Assembly (NCBI GenBank): GCA_023415335.1
Contig: JAEZLD010000029.1
Location: 1-28,436 of the forward strand
Direction: 5' to 3'
Length of the DNA: 28,436 bases
Origin: Bacillota bacterium
GTDB lineage: Bacteria > Bacillota > Clostridia > Clostridiales > Caloramatoraceae
Below are positions 1 to 6,950 of this stretch, one piece after another. The notes under the pieces were generated by a model, which made no database searches, was not told the DNA's origin, and worked only from the letters and a program-made list of their open reading frames with translations. The position numbers and the translations under genes are program-made. How positions within the stretch are numbered: the first letter of the stretch is position 1; every line of letters starts with the position of its first letter.

Positions 1-521
1 CTGTAACCTATAGGGCAAAGGTTGGTTTGGGACGTACATTTCAGACTCCAAAGCCTTTCTCTGATCTGACTGTATTTGATAATATCTACACTGCCGCTAT
101 GCTTTATAACGATTCTATGAAGGATGCCTATAAATCAGCAGAGGAAATCATTGATTTTGTAGGTCTTGCAGATGTAGCAAAAAATAAATGTGAGAAGCTA
201 CCCATTGAAAAACGTAAGTGGTTGGATATGGCAAGAGTGCTGGCAATAAAGCCAAAGCTGCTTATGCTGGATGAGTGCCTGGCAGGCCTTACCCCAAGCG
301 AAATGGAGGATAGTCTTGAAATGGTTCGCAAAATCAATAAGCGGGGCATTACAATACTGTTTATAGAGCATGTTATGACTGCTGTTACCAAACTTTGTAA
401 TAGAGTTGTGGTAATGGAAGAAGGCCATTTTATGACTGAGGGAGATCCCATTGAGGTTATGAAAAAACCTGAGGTTATAAGAGCATACTTAGGGGAGGGT
501 TATCAAAATGCAGATGCTTAA
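1..521 (+). CDS. livG: Liv-type ABC transporter ATP-binding protein (LivG-like), 5' end cut by window
   Basis: This is the ATPase subunit of a branched-chain-amino-acid/HAAT-type importer; the Walker A lysine and roughly the first 85 residues lie outside the window. The open frame runs from base 3. Visible are the Q-loop (GLGRTFQTPKPF), a Walker B (LLMLDE), a D-loop region (CLAGLTP) and the H-loop histidine (LFIEHVM). The C-loop position reads LPIEKRKWLDMAR, where LivG proteins usually have an LSYGQQ-like signature, so the signature serine and glycine are absent. The TTG at base 27 is inside the conserved Q-loop and is not a start. The stop overlaps livF by 14 bp, showing translational coupling. 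Family assignment is firm, but the transported substrate is unknown: the catabolic genes downstream suggest a sugar acid or polyol rather than an amino acid (inference). Confidence 0.9.
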   Translation, partial: VTYRAKVGLGRTFQTPKPFSDLTVFDNIYTAAMLYNDSMKDAYKSAEEIIDFVGLADVAKNKCEKLPIEKRKWLDMARVLAIKPKLLMLDECLAGLTPSEMEDSLEMVRKINKRGITILFIEHVMTAVTKLCNRVVVMEEGHFMTEGDPIEVMKKPEVIRAYLGEGYQNADA

Positions 522-1221
522 TATAGATAAATTATGTGCTGGATATGGCGATCTAAAGATTCTGTTTGATATAGACCTCACAGTAAATGAAGGTGAAGTT
601 GTTGCTCTGGTTGGATCTAACGGAGCAGGAAAAACAACGATACTGCGAGCTATCTCTGGTGCAGTAAAGGCACAATCTGGTTCAATATCCTGGTTTGGTG
701 AAAGGCTTGATACCAAAATGGCCTATAGCAGGGCAGAAATGGGTATTGCTCATATACCTCAAGGGCGCGGCATCTTAGGAAGCCTTAGTATAAAGGATAA
801 CCTTATTCTCGGTTCCTATACCAAAAGAACCAAGGAAAAGAGAAAAGTACTTATGGAAAAAGTATATTCTACCTTCCCAATTTTAAAGGAAAGAGAAAAT
901 CATTCAGCAAGTACATTAAGTGGTGGACAGCAACAGATGTTGGCCATTGGCAGAGCGATGATGATGGAACCAAAACTTCTGATTTTAGACGAACCATCCT
1001 TGGGACTAGCACCAATTGTAATTGAGGAGGTATTTTCAATTCTAGATAATCTAAAAAAGCAGGGAACCTCCATGCTGATTATTGAGCAGAATCTGGTGAA
1101 GGCTCTTCAAATAGCAGAGAGAGGATATGTTCTGGAAACAGGAAAAATTACATTGGCTGGTGAGAGCAAGGAATTGCTTAATAACCCTGATGTTCGTAAG
1201 GCATATCTTGGTATAGCATAA
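508..1221 (+). CDS. livF: Liv-type ABC transporter ATP-binding protein (LivF-like)
   Basis: This 237-residue protein has the normal LivF length and is the second ATPase of the importer. It has a Walker A (GSNGAGKT, about residues 37-44), a canonical signature (LSGGQQQMLAIGRAMM), a Walker B (LLILDEPSLGLAP) and an H-loop (LIIEQN), so it is a complete nucleotide-binding domain. It would work at the inner face of the membrane with LivG and two permeases that must lie upstream of the window. The start is the ATG at 508, about nine bases after AGGGGAGGG at 490-498; an ATG two codons later is also possible. It begins inside the end of livG and is followed 37 bp later by the dehydrogenase gene in the same orientation, which ties transport to the catabolic genes. 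Confidence 0.93.
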   Translation: MQMLNIDKLCAGYGDLKILFDIDLTVNEGEVVALVGSNGAGKTTILRAISGAVKAQSGSISWFGERLDTKMAYSRAEMGIAHIPQGRGILGSLSIKDNLILGSYTKRTKEKRKVLMEKVYSTFPILKERENHSASTLSGGQQQMLAIGRAMMMEPKLLILDEPSLGLAPIVIEEVFSILDNLKKQGTSMLIIEQNLVKALQIAERGYVLETGKITLAGESKELLNNPDVRKAYLGIA

Positions 1222-1258
1222 AACAAGGTTCTAAATAAATGAGAAGGAGGAAGCTTTT

Positions 1259-2284
1259 ATGAAAGCACTAATGTATCAAGGTCCCAAAAAACTTGAAGTA
1301 GTTGATATTCCGCGGCCTGCACCCAAACAGGGAGAGCTTTTACTGAAAATTAAAGCTTGTGGTATTTGCGGAAGTGATGTTCATGGATACCTGGGTATTA
1401 CAGGAAGAAGATTAGAGCCTATGATAATGGGTCACGAGTTTTCGGCAGAAGTTGTAGGACTTGGTGAGAATACCAAGCTTGGTTTCAAGCTTGGAGACCG
1501 AGTAGCAATTCAGCCCTGTGTGTCATGCTGGCAATGTGATAAATGTAAACAGGGATATAACAACGTATGTGAGCACCGAAACTTTATGGGAGTGCTGGAC
1601 TATAATGGTGCAATGACAGAATATATGTGCGTTCCGGAAAAACAGGCCTATAGACTGCCAGATGATATGTCCTATAGCGTAGGGGCATTGATAGAGGCGC
1701 TGGCAGTTGCTTATTCAGCAGTCAAAAAAGCAGGTAATCTAGAGGGCAAAAATGTAGTAATCATCGGTGGTGGAGCCATCGGCCAATTGGTATTGATGTG
1801 TGTAAAAGTACAAAAGCCTAAGAAAATAATACTATCTGACTTAAGTGATTTTAGATTATCAACAGCCAAAAAACTGGGTGCAGATGTTACTATAAATCCG
1901 AGCTTAGGGGACTTTTCAGAAGAAGTAAGGAACGCCTTTGATGGAGAAAAAGCTGATGTAGCTTTAGAGGCAGTTGGAGTAGGTCCGACAGTTTCCCAGG
2001 CATTATCCTCCTTAAAATCTCAAGGCATATGTGTATGGATTGGAAACAGTGCGAAGAACATAGAAGTTAACATGCAGCAAATTGTAACTGGTGAATTAAA
2101 GATATTTGGCTCATATCTATATACACATGAAGAGTTTGGAGAATCGATTGATTTGATTCACAATAATAAGTTGGACCTGTCATCACTTATTTCAAAGGAG
2201 ATTTCTCTTGAAGAGGCTCCGAAAATGTTTGAAGACCTTACAACTCAAACTGAAAAATACCTGAAATGTATAATAACAATTTAA
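1259..2284 (+). CDS. Zinc-dependent medium-chain dehydrogenase (polyol/threonine dehydrogenase-like)
   Basis: This 341-residue MDR-family NAD(P)-dependent alcohol dehydrogenase has the catalytic zinc ligands Cys37 (in CGICGSDVH), His59 and Glu60 (MGHEF). The structural zinc site is C90-x2-C93-x2-C96-x7-C104. The Rossmann glycine motif GGGAIG is at residues 171-176, followed by the usual Asp (LSD) at the end of the second strand. MDR members with this layout oxidise sorbitol, galactitol-1-phosphate, threonine or sugar acids; the exact substrate cannot be read from the sequence. GGAGG sits eight bases before the ATG. Only 19 bp separate it from the transketolase gene, so it is part of the operon. 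It probably oxidises a hydroxyl of the imported compound or acts with the downstream SDR to invert a carbon (inference). Confidence 0.9.
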   Translation: MKALMYQGPKKLEVVDIPRPAPKQGELLLKIKACGICGSDVHGYLGITGRRLEPMIMGHEFSAEVVGLGENTKLGFKLGDRVAIQPCVSCWQCDKCKQGYNNVCEHRNFMGVLDYNGAMTEYMCVPEKQAYRLPDDMSYSVGALIEALAVAYSAVKKAGNLEGKNVVIIGGGAIGQLVLMCVKVQKPKKIILSDLSDFRLSTAKKLGADVTINPSLGDFSEEVRNAFDGEKADVALEAVGVGPTVSQALSSLKSQGICVWIGNSAKNIEVNMQQIVTGELKIFGSYLYTHEEFGESIDLIHNNKLDLSSLISKEISLEEAPKMFEDLTTQTEKYLKCIITI

Positions 2285-2303
2285 GATTAGGAGGCAATAT
2301 AAA

Positions 2304-3134
2304 ATGGAATATAGTCAAAATTTGCTCAATGATTTACAAAAAATGGGACAGACACTTAGGCAAGATGTAATAAAAAGCGTTGGAATAGGATTTGCCGGAC
2401 ATATAGGAGGATCATGTTCAGCAGCTGATATTGTAGCTGCACTGTATTTCTATAAAATGAAGCATGACCCGAAAAACCCCAAAATGCCGAATAGGGACCG
2501 TTTCTTATTAAGCAAAGGACATGTGGCGATTCTTCAATATGCAGCATTAGCTGAATCTGGATATTTTCCGGTTGAAGACTTATTACATACTAAAGAAATA
2601 GGATTCCATCTTCAAGGGCATCCTGATGTAATTAAGACACCAGGCATTGAAGCAGGCACAGGCTCCTTAGGTCAAGGCTTATCAATTGGATTAGGTATGG
2701 CTATGGGACTTAAAATGGATAAAATAGACTCTAAGGTTTATGTATTATGTGGTGATGGAGAGCTTGCCGAGGGACAGATATGGGAAGCGGTTATGTGTGC
2801 AAAGGTAAATAAGCTGGATAACCTTGTGGCCATTGTAGACCACAATAGATTACAGGCTATGGGAAGAGTAGAGGATAGATTTGATATTACACCTATTGCA
2901 GAAAAGTGGGAAGCTTTTGGTTGGAATGTGATAAAGATTGATGGCCATAACATGAAGGAGATCCTTTCTGCCTTGGATGAAGCAGATAACGTTAAAGGAA
3001 AGCCTACTGTTATTGTAGCTAATACAATCAAGGGCAAGGGCCTATCCTTTGCTGAAAATGTAGTAGGATTCCATAATGGAACACTGACTGAGGAAACATA
3101 TGCTCAGGCATTAGCTGAGTTGTCACAATGTTAA
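2304..3134 (+). CDS. Split transketolase, N-terminal (thiamine diphosphate-binding) subunit
   Basis: This 276-residue protein corresponds to the PP domain of transketolase. It shows the ThDP/Mg motif GDGELAEGQIWEA (residues 150-162) closing with Asn181 (VDHNRLQ), the active-site histidine segments AGHIGG (31-36) and SKGH (70-73), and GSLGQGLSIGLG (120-131). The enzyme moves a two-carbon ketol unit from a ketose to an aldehyde in the cytoplasm. The partner subunit begins 13 bp downstream. Split transketolases of this size are known for ordinary pentose phosphate work in some bacteria and archaea, and also for dedicated catabolic routes such as apulose-4-phosphate transketolase and the sulfoquinovose transketolase route. 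Its place in a transport and dehydrogenase operon suggests a dedicated catabolic donor (inference). Confidence 0.93.
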   Translation: MEYSQNLLNDLQKMGQTLRQDVIKSVGIGFAGHIGGSCSAADIVAALYFYKMKHDPKNPKMPNRDRFLLSKGHVAILQYAALAESGYFPVEDLLHTKEIGFHLQGHPDVIKTPGIEAGTGSLGQGLSIGLGMAMGLKMDKIDSKVYVLCGDGELAEGQIWEAVMCAKVNKLDNLVAIVDHNRLQAMGRVEDRFDITPIAEKWEAFGWNVIKIDGHNMKEILSALDEADNVKGKPTVIVANTIKGKGLSFAENVVGFHNGTLTEETYAQALAELSQC

Positions 3135-3147
3135 GGAGGTAGCGAAG

Positions 3148-4074
3148 ATGAATTATACAAATCAAAGAGTTGCATATGGAAATACTTTAGTAGAGCTTGG
3201 AAAAGAGAACGACAGAATTGTCGTACTGGATGCCGACCTTTGCGGCTCTACAATGGGAAAATTGTTTGAAGAAGCATATCCAGAAAGACATATTGAAATG
3301 GGAATTGCAGAAGCTGACATGGTATCTGCCTCAGCAGGACTTGCACAAACAGGCAAAATTCCATTTGCCAATTCCTTTGCAGTATTCGTAGTAGGCCGTG
3401 CATATGATCAAATTCGTCAGACAATAGCTATTGGAAAGCTTAATGTTAAAATAATTGGTTCTTCTGCAGGGCTTTCCGATTTTGGAGACGGTGCTACTCA
3501 CCAAAGCATTGAAGACATGGCAATTATGCGTGCTCTGCCCAACCTTGTTGTAATATGTCCTGCAGATGCCAACGAAACTGTTGAAGCAACAAAAGCAATT
3601 ATAGATTATAACGGACCAGTTTATATGCGCTTAAATCGTAATGACTACGACAATGTAACTGAAGCAGGTAAACCATTTAAGATTGGTGAACCTACTGTTC
3701 TTAAAGAAGGTAATGATGTTGTAGTTTTTGCAACAGGATATATGGTTGGCCTTGCACTAAAGGCAGCTGAAGAGCTAAAAGACAAAGTGTCAGTTAAGGT
3801 TGTTAATGTAAGCACAATAAAGCCTCTGAACAACGAAAAAATTATTGAGCTTGCAAAAGATTGCAAGGCAGTTGTAACAGCAGAGGAACATAATGTAATC
3901 GGTGGATTAGGTGGAGCAATTGCCGAAGCACTTTGCAAGTCATGTAAGCCCATTGAGTTCGTAGGTGTAAAGGATGTCTTTGGCTGCAGTGCACATAATT
4001 ATAAAGAATTGCTAAAGCATTACAATCTGACTCAGGATGCTGTCGTAAAGGCTATTGAAAAAATGAACATATAA
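3148..4074 (+). CDS. Split transketolase, C-terminal (pyrimidine-binding) subunit
   Basis: This 308-residue protein covers the PYR and C-terminal domains of transketolase. Glu55 in HIEMGIAEADM is the family's cofactor-activating glutamate. The loop GDGATHQSIEDMA (about 113-125) carries the conserved substrate-site histidine (His118). The C-terminal half has the usual transketolase C domain fold pattern (VVTAEEHNVIGGLGGAIAE). GGAGG precedes the ATG by about nine bases. It completes the upstream ThDP subunit; both are needed for an active site, which forms at the interface. Residues that select phosphorylated versus acidic donors cannot be judged here without an alignment. Confidence 0.93.
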   Translation: MNYTNQRVAYGNTLVELGKENDRIVVLDADLCGSTMGKLFEEAYPERHIEMGIAEADMVSASAGLAQTGKIPFANSFAVFVVGRAYDQIRQTIAIGKLNVKIIGSSAGLSDFGDGATHQSIEDMAIMRALPNLVVICPADANETVEATKAIIDYNGPVYMRLNRNDYDNVTEAGKPFKIGEPTVLKEGNDVVVFATGYMVGLALKAAEELKDKVSVKVVNVSTIKPLNNEKIIELAKDCKAVVTAEEHNVIGGLGGAIAEALCKSCKPIEFVGVKDVFGCSAHNYKELLKHYNLTQDAVVKAIEKMNI

Positions 4075-4108
4075 TACTAAAAATAAAAGAAGACAGGAGG
4101 AAAATCAA

Positions 4109-4993
4109 ATGAAAATAGGGTTTATTGGACTTGGAATCATGGGTAAGCCAATGGTAAGAAATCTTATAAAAGCAGGCCATGAGGTTGTTATATTCGATAT
4201 TGTAAAAGAAAATATGGAGGTCTTAGTTTGTGACGGAGCAAGGCCAGCAGAATCTGTGAAGTCTTTGGCAGAGGAATGCAGTACTATTATCACAATGCTG
4301 CCAAATGGTCCTCACGTGAAATCGGTTGTAATGGGAGAAAACGGTGTGCTGGAAGGTGCAAAGGAAGGCACAATTCTTATAGATATGAGCTCTATAGCTC
4401 CTTTGGTTTCCCAGGAAATTGAAAAGAAATGTGCAGAAAAGGGAATCAAAATGCTAGACGCACCAGTTTCTGGTGGAGAGCCAAAAGCCATCGATGGAAC
4501 CTTGTCTATCATGGTTGGTGGAGATAAAGCTGTCTTTGATGAGGTTTATGATATACTCATGACTATGGGTGCCAGTGCAGTGCTGTGTGGACGTGTTGGA
4601 GCAGGAAATACCACCAAGCTTGCTAACCAGATCATAGTTGCACTTAACATTGCAGCTGTTTCTGAGGCATTCATGCTAAGTACAATGGCAGATGTAGATC
4701 CCGTAAAGGTATTTGATGCTATTAAAGGAGGATTGGCTGGTTCTACTGTCATGAACGCTAAGATTCCGATGATTACGGAAGGAAACTTTAAACCAGGCTT
4801 TAAGATTGATCTTCATATAAAGGATTTAAATAATGCGTTGGAAACTGGACACAGTGTGGGAGCACCACTTCCTCTTACTGCTTCAGTAATGGAAATGTTG
4901 CAAAACCTGCATGCTAGTGGATGCGGACAGGAAGACCATAGCGCAATAGCAAAATTTTATGAAAATCTCACAGGTGTTAAAATAAGAAAGTAG
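4109..4993 (+). CDS. garR: Tartronate semialdehyde reductase (2-hydroxy-3-oxopropionate reductase)
   Basis: This 294-residue beta-hydroxyacid dehydrogenase reduces tartronate semialdehyde to glycerate with NAD(P)H. The N-terminal Rossmann motif is GFIGLGIMGKPM (4-15). The substrate loop is DAPVSGGEPKAIDGTL (117-132), and the catalytic lysine is Lys170 in GAGNTTKLANQ. The stretches IKGGLAGSTV and KIDLHIKDLNNALE match GarR proteins closely, much better than sulfolactaldehyde reductase (YihU type), which has a different substrate loop, or 3-hydroxyisobutyrate dehydrogenase. It lies 34 bp after the transketolase with its own AGGAGG site. A GarR beside a transketolase is unusual, since GarR normally follows an aldolase or tartronate semialdehyde-forming carboligase. 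Here the semialdehyde could be the aldehyde left after C2 transfer (inference). Confidence 0.88.
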   Translation: MKIGFIGLGIMGKPMVRNLIKAGHEVVIFDIVKENMEVLVCDGARPAESVKSLAEECSTIITMLPNGPHVKSVVMGENGVLEGAKEGTILIDMSSIAPLVSQEIEKKCAEKGIKMLDAPVSGGEPKAIDGTLSIMVGGDKAVFDEVYDILMTMGASAVLCGRVGAGNTTKLANQIIVALNIAAVSEAFMLSTMADVDPVKVFDAIKGGLAGSTVMNAKIPMITEGNFKPGFKIDLHIKDLNNALETGHSVGAPLPLTASVMEMLQNLHASGCGQEDHSAIAKFYENLTGVKIRK

Positions 4994-5019
4994 TTTTCTA
5001 TCTTATAAGGAGGATATGA

Positions 5020-5829
5020 ATGAGTATTAATTCATATTTAGAAAAGATGTTTTCGCTTAAGGATAAGACTGTAATGTTCACTGGTGCCGGTGGTGGTATT
5101 GGCAGTGAAGTAGCTATGGGTATGGCTAAAGCTGGAGCTCATGTTGCATTGTGCGACATTAATGTAGAGCAGCTGGCTATAATACAGAAGAAGATAGAAG
5201 ATGAAGGCGGCAAAGCTACCAGCTTTTTCTTAGATGTTACTGATATGGATAATATACAGAACTGTGTTGATGGAGTTGCTGGCATCAATGGCAGAATTGA
5301 CGTGTTAGTCAATTGTGCTGGCATTAATAAAAGAGAAGGCTTGGCAGATGTGGATGAAGCTACCTACGACAGGATTATGAATATTAATCTGAAAGGTGTA
5401 TTCTTTATTTCTCAGGCTGTTGCCCATCATATGAAAAAGCAGAATTCAGGAAGCATTATTAATATTGGTTCCCACAATACAGGGTGGATTTTAGGTGGTT
5501 GTTCTGTTTATGGAGCTACTAAGTCCGGTGTTTTATCACTGACCAAATCCATGTCTGTTGAGTGGGCTAAGTATAATATTCGTGCTAACTGCGTAAGTCC
5601 GGGACACATAAAAACAGCACTGACTACAGCAACCTGGGAACATCCTGAACGGTCCAAGTATTTACTTGATCGTATAGCGTTGAACAGGCCAGGATACCCT
5701 GAAGACATAACAGGAGTTTGCCTGCTGCTTGCATCTGATGCTTCATCCTATATTACAGGATGCGAGTATCGTGTGGACGGTGGCTGTATGAGTGGTGGAC
5801 AACCATGGCCTTATGATACTGCCTTCTAA
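5020..5829 (+). CDS. SDR oxidoreductase, gluconate 5-dehydrogenase-like
   Basis: This 269-residue classical short-chain dehydrogenase has the cofactor motif TGAGGGIG (21-28), the NAG-type motif NCAG (98-101), Ser151, and Tyr164/Lys168 of the YxxxK motif (YGATK). The C-terminal ending (ITGCEYRVDGG) is typical of the gluconate 5-dehydrogenase and sorbose reductase group. This group interconverts a hydroxyl and a ketone at the carbon next to the terminal CH2OH. That chemistry would make a transketolase donor from an aldonate (inference). AAGGAGG precedes the ATG. It is the last gene before a hairpin terminator at 5918-5953, so it closes the operon. The acid or polyol it works on is not known. 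Confidence 0.88.
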   Translation: MSINSYLEKMFSLKDKTVMFTGAGGGIGSEVAMGMAKAGAHVALCDINVEQLAIIQKKIEDEGGKATSFFLDVTDMDNIQNCVDGVAGINGRIDVLVNCAGINKREGLADVDEATYDRIMNINLKGVFFISQAVAHHMKKQNSGSIINIGSHNTGWILGGCSVYGATKSGVLSLTKSMSVEWAKYNIRANCVSPGHIKTALTTATWEHPERSKYLLDRIALNRPGYPEDITGVCLLLASDASSYITGCEYRVDGGCMSGGQPWPYDTAF

Positions 5830-5917
5830 ATCATAATTTTTATATAGAACAAAATAGCATAGTAATTGTTTGGTATTAACAGCTCTAAGTCTTTAATGTC
5901 AACAATTGTATCACAGT

Positions 5918-5953
5918 AAAATAGGTATCGAGCTTTATCGCGATACCTATTTT
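5918..5953 (+). terminator. Hairpin terminator of the transport/transketolase operon
   Basis: A perfect 13-bp inverted repeat (AAAATAGGTATCG and CGATACCTATTTT) with a 10-base loop ends in a T-run. The A-rich and T-rich flanks mean it could act in both directions. Confidence 0.8.
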
Positions 5954-6002
5954 GTTATAATTCTGGTTGCTTTTAGAAATGTAATGGTAATTATGTAAGA
6001 AA

Positions 6003-6014
6003 TATACAAGTATA
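6003..6014. promoter_or_regulatory. Candidate GntR operator, upstream copy
   Basis: TATACAAGTATA is a TATAC/GTATA inverted repeat around a two-base centre, just upstream of the -35 box. The core ATACAAGTATA recurs 49 bases downstream at the transcription start. FadR-type GntR proteins bind short palindromes of this kind, so self-repression is likely (inference). Confidence 0.5.
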
Positions 6015-6016
6015 GA

Positions 6017-6045
6017 TTGACAATAATTATACGATGATGTATGAT
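6017..6045 (+). promoter_or_regulatory. Near-consensus sigma-A promoter for the gntR gene
   Basis: TTGACA at 6017-6022 and TATGAT at 6040-6045 are separated by exactly 17 bases. Transcription would start near 6052, about 80 bases before the gntR start codon. Confidence 0.75.
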
Positions 6046-6052
6046 AGGTGTA

Positions 6053-6072
6053 ATACAAGTATACAAGCATAC
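6053..6072. promoter_or_regulatory. Candidate GntR operator, start-site copy with tandem 8-bp repeats
   Basis: ATACAAGT, ATACAAGC and ATAC follow each other in an 8-base rhythm directly at the predicted start of transcription. The first unit repeats the ATACAAGTATA core found at 6004-6014. A bound dimer here would block the promoter at 6017-6045. Confidence 0.5.
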
Positions 6073-6132
6073 AGCTGATTTAAAATATGTGATATTGAGT
6101 ATGGTTATTTTGATCAAAGAAGGAGTTTTTTT

Positions 6133-6813
6133 ATGCAGATTCACCCTGTAAAAAAATTAAATATAAGTGATCAGGTCTATGAGCAGTTAAAAGAACAATT
6201 AATTAATGGGGTATGGAAACAAGGAGATAAAATTCCGTCAGAAAATGAGCTTGTAGCTTTGTTTGATGTTAGTCGAGTGACCGTAAGACAGGCACTTTCA
6301 AAGCTTATTACCTTGGGATTATTAGAGACTAGACAAGGGGAAGGTACTTTTGTAAAAGAAATTACTCCAGGGGTATATATGAAAGAGCTCATTCCTTATA
6401 TTTACCTGAATAAAGATTCTTTTCGGGAGGTGTTGGAATTCCGTTTAGTGGTTGAGGTTGAAACTGCCGGAATAGCAGCACAGAAGATTACTGAAAAAGA
6501 TATAGCGCGTCTTGAGAGATGCCTAAACAGAATGATTAAATATAAAGATGAACTGGAGAAATATGTGTATGAAGATTTGCATTTTCATATGATCATAGCA
6601 AAAAGTACACAGAATACTTTAATTATACAGGTAAATAATATTGTAAGAGAGATAATTCGTGAGACAATAAAAAACGTAACAGAAGAGATTGGTATTGAGG
6701 TTGGATTAAAATATCATAAACTTCTAATTGATTCATTTAAATTGAGAGATTCTGAGATGGCTAAAAATATGATGCGTGAGCATCTACAGCAGGCTGTTGA
6801 AAAATATGATTAA
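6133..6813 (+). CDS. GntR-family transcriptional regulator, FadR subfamily (FCD domain)
   Basis: This 226-residue repressor-like protein has an N-terminal winged helix (about residues 10-77, with GDKIPSENELVALFDVSR and the wing RQGEGTF). The C-terminal all-helical FCD domain carries the usual histidine-rich ligand/metal pattern (DLHFHMIIAKS, KYHKLL, MREHLQ). FadR-subfamily regulators usually answer to organic or sugar acids, which suits the neighbouring operon. AGGAG at 6121-6125 lies seven bases before the ATG. It has its own promoter with operator-like repeats at both ends and a terminator on each side, so it is a separate, probably self-regulated unit. Control of the upstream operon is likely, but the operon promoter is outside the window. 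Confidence 0.92.
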   Translation: MQIHPVKKLNISDQVYEQLKEQLINGVWKQGDKIPSENELVALFDVSRVTVRQALSKLITLGLLETRQGEGTFVKEITPGVYMKELIPYIYLNKDSFREVLEFRLVVEVETAGIAAQKITEKDIARLERCLNRMIKYKDELEKYVYEDLHFHMIIAKSTQNTLIIQVNNIVREIIRETIKNVTEEIGIEVGLKYHKLLIDSFKLRDSEMAKNMMREHLQQAVEKYD

Positions 6814-6912
6814 TTAATAAATTACGAATTTATATTTGGGGCAGGCTTCGGTTATCTTTTATGAGAGCATAAATCATTTCTACATAAATAACTTCCTCTG
6901 AAAATATTTTCG

Positions 6913-6950
6913 GGCAGATTCCGCCTTTATATGGCGGGATCTGCCTTTTA
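6913..6950 (+). terminator. Terminator after gntR
   Basis: GGCAGATTCCGCC and GGCGGGATCTGCC form a 13-bp stem (one G-U pair) with a 7-base loop, followed by TTTTA. The GC-rich stem stands out in an AT-rich region. Confidence 0.85.

Noticed and set aside
1..1221. Simple branched-chain amino acid importer
   Set aside because: The ATPases are of the Liv family, but they are coupled to carbohydrate-type enzymes, so the amino acid label is not carried to the substrate.
4109..4993. Sulfolactaldehyde reductase (YihU type) and a sulfoquinovose route for the operon
   Set aside because: The split transketolase fits that idea, but the substrate loop DAPVSGGEPKAIDGTL and later segments match GarR, not YihU, and no sulfosugar enzyme is present.
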